A DNA stretch of 17,354 nt from Clostridia bacterium (GTDB taxonomy: Bacteria > Bacillota > Clostridia > Christensenellales > Borkfalkiaceae). The position numbers and the translations under genes are program-made. Under the pieces are notes generated by a model. The model did not search any database. It had not been told where the DNA came from and was given only the letters and a program-made list of their open reading frames with translations. Where the stretch lies: the NCBI GenBank assembly GCA_017503885.1, contig JAFVSF010000010.1:1-17354 (forward strand), given 5' to 3'. This document shows, piece after piece, positions 6,796-13,482 of the stretch (position 1 is the stretch's first letter; each line of letters starts with the position of its first letter).

Positions 6796-8169
6796 TTATT
6801 CTTCTACTTTTTCTGCCGTCTTTTTTGCAGTGGTAGTTTTTTTAGTAGTTGTTGTCTTCTTTGCAGCAGGCTTTTCAGCAGAAGCACCTACTTCATTGTT
6901 CTCTTTTAAGAACTTGAAGAGCTTGTCGATAATAATACCGTTTTCGATATAACCGATTTGCTTGTCGTTTACAGACTTTCTGTATTCTTTAAGGCTCTTA
7001 CCAACAGATTCTGCTTGTTCAGTAAGTTTAGCCTCGATTTCTTCTTCTGTAACGTCAATCTTTTCTTCGGTGATAATCTTGTCAATTACGAGTTGAGTTT
7101 TAACGTGATCTTTAGCAGACTCCCTGCAACCCTCTCTGTAAGCTTCCATAGTTTGACCGGTATATTTAAGGTAATCTTCAAACTTAAGACCTTGATACAT
7201 AAGTCTATAAGACGTTTGTTGTACCATATTGTCGATTTCTCTTTCAACTAAAGCCTCAGGAATTTCAACTTCGCTAGCATCGGTAATAGTCTTAATGAGT
7301 TTATCTTCTAATTCTCTTTCAGATCTTTGAGCGTTAGCCTTTTCAAGTCTTTCCTTAACGCTTGCTTTGTAAGCGTCTACTGACTCTGCGTTTGCCTTTG
7401 CCTTTACGAATTCATCAGTAAGTTCAGGGGTCTTTTTCTCCTTGATTTCGTGAAGGGTTACGGTAAATACAGCGTCTTTACCTTTAAGGTCTTCTGCACC
7501 GTAATCTTCTGGGAATTTAACGTTGATATCTCTAGTTTCGCCAACGTTCATACCAACTACTTGATCTTCAAAACCAGGGATAAACATTCCACTACCTAAA
7601 GTAAGAGGTTGTTTTTCAGCAGTGCCACCATCGAATTTAACACCGTCAACGCTACCACTATAGTCAATAATAGTAATATCTCCGTTTTGGCAAGGTCTTC
7701 CCTCAACGCTTTCTTCAGTAGCATTTTGCTCTAAAAGTCTGTTAACTTCGGTTGCGATATCATCGTCGTTTACATTATACTCAACTTTTTCAACCTTTAT
7801 ACCTTTGTAAGCACCGATAGTAACTTCTGGTTTTACAGGTACGGTTGCAGTCATCTTAAGACCTTTTTCATCAATCTTGTCGATTGCAACGTCTGGTCTG
7901 TCGATAGGCTCGATTTCAGTTTCTTTATCTAAAACGTCAAAATAATATTTAGAGAAAGCCTCGTTAACAGCGTCTTCAAAGAATACGCCTACGCCGTAAA
8001 ACTGTTCGATAACAGCCTTAGGAACGTGACCTTTTCTAAAACCTTGTACTTGATACTTATGCTTGGTTTTGTTGTAAGCTAATACTTGAGCCTCGTCCCA
8101 TTCTTTAGCGTTTAACGTAATGCTAATTTTTACGGTGCTCTTTTCGCCTTTTTCTACTACGTATTTCAT
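6796..8169 (-). CDS. tig: Trigger factor, ribosome-bound chaperone and prolyl isomerase
   Basis: Binds the ribosome exit tunnel and helps nascent chains fold. At 457 residues all three domains are present. The N-terminal ribosome-binding domain has the signature GFRKGHVPK (43-51). The FKBP-type isomerase domain spans about 155-245 (NGDITIIDYSGSVDG, FIPGFEDQVVGM). A long helical C-terminal cradle follows. The last 25 or so residues form a low-complexity Lys/Thr/Ala tail (KKTTTTKKTTTAKK), beyond the usual end. The ATG at 8169 has an AGGAG ribosome site. It precedes clpP and clpX on the same strand, the common order in bacteria, but a terminator separates them. Confidence 0.98.
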   Translation of the reverse strand: MKYVVEKGEKSTVKISITLNAKEWDEAQVLAYNKTKHKYQVQGFRKGHVPKAVIEQFYGVGVFFEDAVNEAFSKYYFDVLDKETEIEPIDRPDVAIDKIDEKGLKMTATVPVKPEVTIGAYKGIKVEKVEYNVNDDDIATEVNRLLEQNATEESVEGRPCQNGDITIIDYSGSVDGVKFDGGTAEKQPLTLGSGMFIPGFEDQVVGMNVGETRDINVKFPEDYGAEDLKGKDAVFTVTLHEIKEKKTPELTDEFVKAKANAESVDAYKASVKERLEKANAQRSERELEDKLIKTITDASEVEIPEALVEREIDNMVQQTSYRLMYQGLKFEDYLKYTGQTMEAYREGCRESAKDHVKTQLVIDKIITEEKIDVTEEEIEAKLTEQAESVGKSLKEYRKSVNDKQIGYIENGIIIDKLFKFLKENNEVGASAEKPAAKKTTTTKKTTTAKKTAEKVEE

Positions 8170-8212
8170 AATTTAACTCCTAAATTAGATGTTTTAATTA
8201 AGTCCGATATGT

Positions 8213-8241
8213 ATTTTAGCATATTTTACTATCTTTTGCAA
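8213..8241 (-). promoter_or_regulatory. Promoter of tig
   Basis: On the minus strand, TTGCAA (8241-8236), a 17-base spacer and TAAAAT (8218-8213) preceded by TGC, an extended -10. The leader before the ATG at 8169 is about 38 bases. Confidence 0.65.
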
Positions 8242-8259
8242 ATTTTTATCACTATAAAT

Positions 8260-8288
8260 TTTACTTTTATTTAAATTTTATATATAAT
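8260..8288 (+). promoter_or_regulatory. Promoter of the NFACT gene
   Basis: TTTACT (8260-8265), a 17-base spacer and TATAAT (8283-8288), in very AT-rich DNA. The ribosome site AGAGGTG (8309-8315) precedes the ATG at 8320. The -35 is a moderate match. Confidence 0.5.
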
Positions 8289-8319
8289 ATTAATAATAAT
8301 ATACAAAAAGAGGTGCAAA

Positions 8320-9999
8320 ATGGCTCAAGACGCTTTTTCTTTATACCACGTTGCCAAAGAACTTAATACCATTTTGAAAGGTGCTAAAATAAATAGAGTT
8401 AGCCAACCCGATAAAGACGACGTATATCTCGTAACGCACTCTTATACGGGCAATCGCACCCTTGTTTTATCTTCTAACGCAGAAAATTGTAGAATAGCAT
8501 TTACTAAAGAGGAAAAGCAAAATCCTAAAACTGCAATGAGTTTTTGTATGCTACTTAGAAAGCATCTTTTAGGCTCTATAATAGAAAGTGTTGAACTCGT
8601 TGGCTTTGAAAGAATAGTTAAACTGACCTTTTCAGGTAGGAACGATTTTAGAGAAACTGTAAAGAAAGTTTTATACGCAGAAATAATGGGTAAATATTCA
8701 AACCTAATTTTAACCGAGAACGGAATAATTTTAGGTTGCCAAAAAAACGCTCCACTAGACGTTGCAACTACAAGAGTTACCTTATCTGGTGCTGAATACA
8801 AACTTCCAAAACCACAAGACAAAATAGAATTAATCGATAAAAATGAGGCTATAAGCCGATTATCTGCATTTTCTGGCGAAGATTTAGCAAGGTTTATCTT
8901 TGAAAACGTAAAGGGCTTTGCCTACCCTACTGCCGTAGAAGGAGCAAAAAGATGCGAGGGTTACACTTCGACAGAGGACCTTTACAATAAACTTTATAAC
9001 TTTATTTATAACTTAGAAATTAAACCAAACGTTTGTGGCGAAGGCAAACTTCGTGACGTGTACGTGACAGACTACCTATCGATAGACGGAGAAAAAACTT
9101 ACTACAATACTATTGCCGACGCTTACGAAGATTACTACACCAACAAGGATAAAAGCAAGGCATTTGCAACGAAGAAAAAGTCGCTTACCGATAAAGTGCA
9201 AGGTCTTATAAAAAAACTTGGCAAAAAATTGCAAGGCGAAAGCGAAAAACTTTTAGAGTGCAAAGATGCAGACACTTTACGTATAAAGGGCGAACTTATA
9301 ACTGCTAACATCTATAGGCTTAAAGAAGGCATGGACAGTTGCGAGCTTGAAAACTATTACGACGATTATAAACCTATAAAAATAACGCTTGACAAACGAC
9401 TTTCTCCAAGCAAAAACGCCCAAAGATACTTTAAAAAATACGCTAAAGAAAAACGTACGATAGAAATTTTACTTCCACAAAAGGCACAGACGGAAAAAGA
9501 ACTTTCTTATTTAACAGCCGTTATGATGTTTATAAATCAAGCAAAAGATATAGATGAATTCAAAGATTTAGAAGAAGAACTTATAAAAGAGGGGCTTTTA
9601 CCTAAACCAAAATTCAAAGTAAAAACTATTGAAGAAAGTGCGTATAGAGTATTTGAAATAGACGGTTACGTAATAAAATGTGGTAAAAACAACGTCCAAA
9701 ACGACAGACTCACCCAACGTGCGTTTAAGGAAGATTTATGGTTACACACTAAAAACTTCCACTCTGCACACGTGATTGTCGAAACTAAGGGCGACGCTAT
9801 ACCAAATAACGTAATTGAAACGGCGGCAGAAATTTGTGCTTTTTATAGCGATGCAAAGCAAGGAGCAAAAGTCCCTGTCGACTACTGCTTTAAAAAATTC
9901 GTTAAAAAGCCACCACAGGCTAAACCTGGTAGCGTAATTTATACCGACTATAAAACTTGTTACGTAAACCCAAACGCTCATAGCGAATTGCAAAAATAG
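8320..9999 (+). CDS. rqcH: RqcH-type NFACT protein (ribosome quality control; FbpA family)
   Basis: NFACT-family protein. Bacterial RqcH binds the 50S subunit carrying a stalled chain and recruits tRNA-Ala to add C-terminal alanine tails that mark the chain for proteases such as ClpXP. At 559 residues it is full length. It has the NFACT-N domain (MAQDAFSLYHVAKELN; EIMGKYSNLIL), then helix-hairpin-helix and coiled-coil segments (about 280-440). The C-terminal NFACT-R domain (DLWLHTKNFHSAHVIV, KKPPQAKPGSVIYTDYKT) follows. The site equivalent to the Asp-Arg pair needed for tailing is Glu97-Arg98 here (GFERIV). The family is also annotated as fibronectin-binding protein. Codons near 8849-8863 carry the same 15 bases as the cassette repeat. 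Confidence 0.94.
   Translation: MAQDAFSLYHVAKELNTILKGAKINRVSQPDKDDVYLVTHSYTGNRTLVLSSNAENCRIAFTKEEKQNPKTAMSFCMLLRKHLLGSIIESVELVGFERIVKLTFSGRNDFRETVKKVLYAEIMGKYSNLILTENGIILGCQKNAPLDVATTRVTLSGAEYKLPKPQDKIELIDKNEAISRLSAFSGEDLARFIFENVKGFAYPTAVEGAKRCEGYTSTEDLYNKLYNFIYNLEIKPNVCGEGKLRDVYVTDYLSIDGEKTYYNTIADAYEDYYTNKDKSKAFATKKKSLTDKVQGLIKKLGKKLQGESEKLLECKDADTLRIKGELITANIYRLKEGMDSCELENYYDDYKPIKITLDKRLSPSKNAQRYFKKYAKEKRTIEILLPQKAQTEKELSYLTAVMMFINQAKDIDEFKDLEEELIKEGLLPKPKFKVKTIEESAYRVFEIDGYVIKCGKNNVQNDRLTQRAFKEDLWLHTKNFHSAHVIVETKGDAIPNNVIETAAEICAFYSDAKQGAKVPVDYCFKKFVKKPPQAKPGSVIYTDYKTCYVNPNAHSELQK
8849..8863 (+). repeat. Third copy of the cassette repeat core, inside the NFACT gene
   Basis: CTATAAGCCGATTAT is identical to 4198-4212. 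It is read here as codons for Ala-Ile-Ser-Arg-Leu in a poorly conserved part of the protein. Confidence 0.55.
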
Positions 10000-10020
10000 T
10001 ATGATAATTTTAATTTAATA

Positions 10021-10050
10021 TTGACTTTAAATAGCGTTTTAATATATAAT
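10021..10050 (+). promoter_or_regulatory. Promoter of the NfeD-SPFH operon
   Basis: TTGACT (10021-10026), an 18-base spacer and TATAAT (10045-10050). Transcription would start near 10057, directly before a leader hairpin. Confidence 0.75.
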
Positions 10051-10059
10051 TATACAAAA

Positions 10060-10089
10060 AAGAAGTAAAGCAAATAACTTTTACTTCTT
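10060..10089. other. Leader hairpin of the NfeD-SPFH operon
   Basis: AAGAAGTAAA, a 10-base loop, then TTTACTTCTT: a perfect 10-bp stem at the very 5' end of the predicted transcript and 9 bases before the ribosome site GGAGG (10099-10103). It may stabilise the mRNA 5' end. On the plus strand it lacks a T-run, so it is a poor terminator for the NFACT gene. Read on the minus strand it is followed by six T's. Confidence 0.6.
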
Positions 10090-10108
10090 AAAAATGACGG
10101 AGGTATTT

Positions 10109-10564
10109 ATGTACTGGATAATTTGGCTATGCTTTGCCTTAGTGCTACTTACCATTGAACTTATAACTATCGACCTTGTAGCAGTATGGTTTGCTTTGTC
10201 TTCGCTTATAATGGTAATAATAACTGCAATCTTCCCAAAATTAGAATTGATGTGGCAATTAGTTATTTTTATCACGCTTTCTACAACATTATTGCTTAGC
10301 ACTAGAAAATTAGTAAAAAAATTAATGCAAAAGCGCAACGGCAATGAAACGAACTTAGAACTCATATTAAACCACAACGCTATCGTTATAGAAGAAATTA
10401 ACAACGACTTAAGTTTGGGCGCTGTTAGAATAAACGGCATAATTTGGAATGCTAGGTCTTTAGACGGAAACGTCATTACAGACGGTGCGTTAGTCAGCGT
10501 TGTCAAAATCGATGGCAATAAATTAATAGTTGAAAAAATAAATAATCAGGAGGGAAATATTTAA
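10109..10564 (+). CDS. NfeD-like membrane protein
   Basis: Short NfeD-type protein, usually paired with an SPFH protein in membrane microdomains. I chose the ATG at 10109 (MYWIIWLCFALVLLTIEL; 151 residues) over the ATG at 10094 because the ribosome site GGAGG (10099-10103) lies between them. The N-terminal 70 or so residues form two or three hydrophobic segments. A positive stretch (RKLVKKLMQKRNG) follows, then the cytosolic OB-fold-like NfeD domain (GAVRINGIIWNARSLDGNVITDGALVSVVKIDGNKLIVEK). It lacks the N-terminal serine-protease domain of long NfeD proteins. Its stop is 1 base before the ATG of the SPFH gene, indicating an operon. Confidence 0.9.
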   Translation: MYWIIWLCFALVLLTIELITIDLVAVWFALSSLIMVIITAIFPKLELMWQLVIFITLSTTLLLSTRKLVKKLMQKRNGNETNLELILNHNAIVIEEINNDLSLGAVRINGIIWNARSLDGNVITDGALVSVVKIDGNKLIVEKINNQEGNI

Positions 10565-10565
10565 T

Positions 10566-11486
10566 ATGATACCAGCAATAATAGCAATTTCAGCAGTTCT
10601 TTTAGTAGTTTTGATATTAATTATATCGGGCATTAAAATCGTTCCACAAGCAAAGGCGTACGTAATTGAAAGATTCGGTGCGTACGACAAAACTTGGCAA
10701 ACGGGACTTCACTTCTTAATTCCAATAATAGAACGCGTTGCAAAAATCGTTTCTTTAAAAGAACAAGTAGCCGACTTTGCCCCACAACCAGTTATCACAA
10801 AAGATAACGTTACAATGCAAATTGACACAGTAGTATTCTATCAAATAACCGATGCTAAATTATATGCTTACGGTGTAGAAAGACCTTTGATGGCTATCGA
10901 AAACTTAACGGCAACCACTTTAAGAAATATTATCGGTGATTTAGAACTTGACAACACGTTGACCTCTAGAGATACTATAAATGCTAAAATTCGTAGCATA
11001 TTAGATGAGGCTACCGACCCTTGGGGTATAAAAATTACCCGTGTAGAACTTAAAAACATTAAGCCACCAGCCGAAATTCAAGATGCGATGGAAAAGCAAA
11101 TGAAAGCTGAGCGTCAACGCCGTGAGGCAATCTTAAAGGCAGAGGGCGAAAAGGCAAGTAGCATTTTAGTTGCCGAAGGTAAAAAGGCAAGCCAAATCTT
11201 AGAGGCAGAAGCGGAAAAAGAATCTGCAATCTTAAAAGCAGAGGCAGAAAAGCAAGCTCAAATCTTAAAGGCTGAGGCAGAAAAAGAGGCTATACTTAGA
11301 GTTAACGAGGCTCACGCCGAATCTATCCGTATGATAAACGAAGCTAAACCGGACGAAGCTTATTTAACTATGAAAAAGCTTGAAGCGTTAGAAAAGGTTG
11401 GCGACGGTCAAGCAACTAAGATTATTATCCCAAGCGAACTTCAAAAACTCGTAGGTCTTGTAAACACCATTAAAGACGGCAACTAA
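10566..11486 (+). CDS. SPFH/stomatin-prohibitin family membrane scaffold (slipin/QmcA-like)
   Basis: Membrane-anchored scaffold that oligomerises into microdomains and often modulates membrane proteases. It has 306 residues: one N-terminal membrane helix (about 4-24), then the SPFH domain (about 25-185; VPQAKAYVIERFGAY, GLHFLIPIIERV, DNVTMQIDTVVFYQI, ATTLRNIIGDLELDNTLTSRD, WGIKITRVELKNI). A long helix (about 190-265) is built of 11-residue units beginning ILKAEGEKASS, and a short C-terminal end (TKIIIPSELQKL) follows. The ATG at 10566 has AGGAGG 11 bases upstream. Operonic with the NfeD-like gene, as is common for this pair. Confidence 0.94.
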   Translation: MIPAIIAISAVLLVVLILIISGIKIVPQAKAYVIERFGAYDKTWQTGLHFLIPIIERVAKIVSLKEQVADFAPQPVITKDNVTMQIDTVVFYQITDAKLYAYGVERPLMAIENLTATTLRNIIGDLELDNTLTSRDTINAKIRSILDEATDPWGIKITRVELKNIKPPAEIQDAMEKQMKAERQRREAILKAEGEKASSILVAEGKKASQILEAEAEKESAILKAEAEKQAQILKAEAEKEAILRVNEAHAESIRMINEAKPDEAYLTMKKLEALEKVGDGQATKIIIPSELQKLVGLVNTIKDGN

Positions 11487-11508
11487 TTTAAAATTATCGT
11501 TTAATAGC

Positions 11509-11539
11509 AAAAGGCTAATGCAACCGCATTAGCCTTTTT
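11509..11539. terminator. Bidirectional terminator after the SPFH gene
   Basis: AAAAGGCTAATGC, the loop AACC, then GCATTAGCCTTTT and another T: 13-bp arms between the SPFH gene (plus) and the acyltransferase gene (minus), serving both. Confidence 0.9.
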
Positions 11540-11545
11540 CTTGTG

Positions 11546-12619
11546 TTATTTCTTTTTACTAAGGTCTTTATAGTATTTATACATCTCTTCTGTTGCAAGT
11601 CTAATTTTTGCTACAGGCACGTCCTTTTTAGGGAAACAATAATATAAGATCTCGCTATTTCCAAGACTTATTATGTCGCCACCTTCATACCAATAAAAAT
11701 CTGCGTTTACAGAATAAGAATATATAGGGGACTGAGTGTAGGTTAAATCGTCGTCGTAAAACTCCAACCTAAAACCTTCTCTATCGTGCGATAATTTACC
11801 TTTACCTATCAAGTTAAACGACTTATAGCCGTATATTGCACCGATTTCAACTTCTGTTTCAAGCCTGTATTCGCCTTTTAAAAACTCCTCTTTAACGCAC
11901 TCTCTTTGCCAAGCAAACCAGTCTGGAACATGATAAAATTCAGTTTCTCCTTGCAGTGCTTTCATTCTTCCGTTTTCTTCTAGGCGATACACCTTTCCAC
12001 AAGCCGTACAAGTGAGCGTTTCGCCCTTGCCCAGCGTTTTACCCTCGCTATTACAATTTGGACAACGATATAAAACTCTATGAAGCCCGTCTGCCCTAGT
12101 TGGCTCGGTTATTAAAACACCTTTTTCATACTGACTTTTAAAATTATCGAAAGCAAATTCAGTCTCTACCATAGATTGTATTTCCTCGGCAGTTTTACCC
12201 TCGATATCTTTTACTGAAAGCAACAACTTTACGTTTGCAGACGTTTTTACCTTACGCTTTTTAAGTTCGTTGTAAAGTGGGTCGTAAAGATAAGCACCGT
12301 CGGTTATTATAGTAACCACTGGAGCACCAATCTTTTTTATAAGCGAACCTAAACTCTTGGGCAAAGTCGTAGAAGTTCCATCGAACGAATACCCAGCCTC
12401 TGGATAAAGAAGAACGCTCCTTTTCCACTTTTTAAAGAGCCTCATCATATCTAAAACTAGTGGCACGTCTGGCACGAATTTATTGGTTGCAACGCAACCA
12501 AGCCTTCTCATAAGCCACTCCTTGCCAAGCATTGCATCTGAAGTTGCAACAATATTGTAGCACTTAGGATACAATATTTTAGATGCAATTTTAAGGTCGA
12601 TAAACGACGAGTGGTTCAT
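11546..12619 (-). pseudogene. PlsC-like acyltransferase with zinc ribbon, C-terminal part of an interrupted gene
   Basis: Acyltransferase of the 1-acyl-glycerol-3-phosphate acyltransferase family (phospholipid synthesis at the membrane). The first available ATG (12619) falls on the catalytic HX4D motif itself (MNHSSFID). The family needs an N-terminal helix region before it. In-frame codons upstream continue the homology (GPCLFL) to a TAA at 12640-12638. YPEAGYSFDGTS (about 72-83) is the conserved substrate motif. A four-cysteine zinc ribbon (CPNC...CTAC; 186, 189, 204, 207) and a beta-rich C-terminal domain follow. The missing N-terminus lies at 13254-13444, beyond a 603-bp insertion. No ribosome site precedes 12619, so this part is probably not translated alone. 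Confidence 0.88.
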
Positions 12620-12626
12620 AAGAAAA

Positions 12627-12650
12627 AGACACGGACCTTACCGCTCTTCC
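12627..12650 (+). repeat. Direct repeat flanking the inserted element, left copy
   Basis: 24 bases beginning AGACACG and ending GCTCTTCC, directly abutting the left inverted repeat. They align with 13254-13280 at 17 of 24 positions with 3 gap bases. Probably an aged target-site duplication of acyltransferase coding sequence. Confidence 0.6.
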
Positions 12651-12671
12651 CATAGGGATTTTTGGCAACAT

Positions 12672-12702
12672 AAAAGACTAACGAATTTTTCGTTAGTCTT
12701 TT
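12672..12702. terminator. Terminator hairpin at the left end of the element
   Basis: AAAAGACTAACGAA, the loop TTT, then TTCGTTAGTCTTTT: 14-bp arms, with a T-rich tail to 12710 on the plus strand and TTTT on the minus strand. It ends transcription of the element's gene about 65 bases past its stop. Confidence 0.8.
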
Positions 12703-12766
12703 TCTTTTTTGTGCTTTGAAAAACACACGACTTTCATTTGAAAGTATAGTGTGCTACACTTTTAGG

Positions 12767-13165
12767 CTAATCGTGGATATATTCGACACTTTTTATGTCT
12801 TCAATAAATATTTCAACCAATGCTCTTATTTTGTTTGAATATAATTGCAAAAATTTTCTGCCAGAAAAAACACAATTATATTCCATATCCACATCAAATG
12901 GGGATTTTTTTATAAGTTTTTTAAAATACCGTAAAGAAAGTGGCTTAAAAACATTTTTTCTTTTTGAAATACGAATAGAAATAAAATCTTCAATAGGGAC
13001 TGAAAATTCATTGTCTATATTAAAAATAATTTTAGAATTTTGTTTTTGAGAAGATTCCTTACCGTTTGTATCCAATTCCCAAAAACCTTCTGAAAAAGAT
13101 AGCACTATTTTATTTCCATCAATTAAAATATCGTTAATTTGGCTATCGTGAAGTTCATATTTCAT
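12767..13165 (-). CDS. Passenger gene of the inserted element, hypothetical 132-aa protein
   Basis: I cannot name this family with confidence. From the ATG at 13165 it begins MKYELHDSQINDILIDGNKI. It alternates strand-like segments (IVLSFSEGFWELD, KIIFNI, ALVEIFIEDIKSVEY) with a Lys-rich helix-like stretch near 75-90 (RYFKKLIKKSPFD). It looks like a soluble cytoplasmic beta-rich protein with no signal peptide, membrane helix or catalytic motif. Small proteins starting with a Leu-His-Asp-Ser stretch are frequent as hypothetical or immunity-type genes in Bacillota; that is a weak impression. A TTG start at 13177 is possible, but neither start has a good ribosome site. It lies inside the 603-bp element with its own promoter, so it is the element's cargo. 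Confidence 0.7.
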   Translation of the reverse strand: MKYELHDSQINDILIDGNKIVLSFSEGFWELDTNGKESSQKQNSKIIFNIDNEFSVPIEDFISIRISKRKNVFKPLSLRYFKKLIKKSPFDVDMEYNCVFSGRKFLQLYSNKIRALVEIFIEDIKSVEYIHD

Positions 13166-13193
13166 AATAATACCCAATAAATTGTTTATTTTT

Positions 13194-13222
13194 ATTATAT
13201 CTAAAAAGCACTAAAAGGTCAA
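13194..13222 (-). promoter_or_regulatory. Promoter of the element's passenger gene
   Basis: On the minus strand, TTGACC (13222-13217), a 17-base spacer and TATAAT (13199-13194), near consensus. It lies wholly inside the element, so the gene brings its own promoter. Confidence 0.7.
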
Positions 13223-13240
13223 AAAAATTAGTGTGATACT

Positions 13241-13444
13241 TTAAATCCCTATGAGACACGCCCATTTAGGGAGCTTTTTCATATTTTCTCTAGTGTAACT
13301 AAACTTAGTTTTCCTAAGTTCGCCAATAGATAAAAGCCTAACTAACGTCCTAAAAATAAAATTAGGGTGAGACGGTCTTTTTCTTAAGGGCTTATACGAC
13401 GCTAAAAGCTCGTCGTGCGAAATGTTTCTTGTTTTTATCTTCAT
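13241..13444 (-). pseudogene. PlsC-like acyltransferase, N-terminal fragment
   Basis: 67-residue reading frame whose start (MKIKTRNISHDELL) and body (RKRPSHPNFIFRTLVRLLSIGEL then FSYTRENMKKLPK) read like the N-terminal region that precedes the HX4D motif in acyltransferases of this type. After LPK it continues WACLIGI and stops in the inserted element. The first residues of that tail still parallel the GPCLFL that resumes at 12637. Acyltransferase coding ends at about 13254. The ATG at 13444 has the ribosome site AAGGA. It lies 38 bases after the alpha-galactosidase stop with no terminator between, so it was probably the last gene of that operon. Confidence 0.72.
13254..13280 (+). repeat. Direct repeat flanking the inserted element, right copy
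   Basis: 27 bases beginning AGACACG and ending GAGCTTTTTC, directly abutting the right inverted repeat. It is the partner of 12627-12650 and lies inside the acyltransferase N-terminal fragment. Confidence 0.6.
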
Positions 13445-13460
13445 ATAATAAAATTTCCTT

Positions 13461-13480
13461 GTTTATCGACTTATATGGCT
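13461..13480 (-). repeat. Fourth, diverged copy of the cassette repeat
   Basis: The minus strand reads GCCATATAAGTCGATAAAC, like GCC-TATAAGTCGATTATTC at 4810 with one inserted base. The shared core TATAAGTCGAT is at 13465-13475. It lies in the 38-base gap between the alpha-galactosidase and acyltransferase genes. Confidence 0.4.
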
Positions 13481-13482
13481 AC

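Larger units (their letters stand above)
12651..13253. mobile_element. 603-bp non-autonomous insertion element in the acyltransferase gene
   Basis: The ends are perfect 11-bp inverted repeats, CATAGGGATTT (12651-12661) and AAATCCCTATG (13243-13253). Both abut copies of an imperfect direct repeat (12627-12650 and 13254-13280) that start AGACACG. The flanking reading frames are the two halves of one PlsC-like protein: the left ends ..MKKLPK-WACL, the right resumes GPCLFLMNHSSFID. The interior has one gene (12767-13165) with its own promoter and a terminator hairpin, and no transposase. It is therefore a MITE-like element with a passenger gene, needing a transposase in trans. Such a long duplication is unusual; the IS1202 family is known for about 27 bp, but a link is only suggested by that length. 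Confidence 0.75.

Noticed and set aside
10094..10108. Upstream ATG at 10094 for the NfeD-like gene.
   Set aside because: The GGAGG ribosome site lies after it, 5 bases before the ATG at 10109.
12640..12650. ACCGCTCTTCC looks like part of a common sequencing adapter, at the left junction of the inserted element.
   Set aside because: The match is only 11 bases, the next adapter base differs, and the stretch aligns with the duplicated target at 13254-13280. Adapter carry-over cannot be fully excluded without reads, so the junction deserves a read check.
12795..13049. Plus-strand open frame of 84 codons inside the inserted element.
   Set aside because: It has no ribosome site and is opposite the passenger gene, which has a promoter and a better protein composition.
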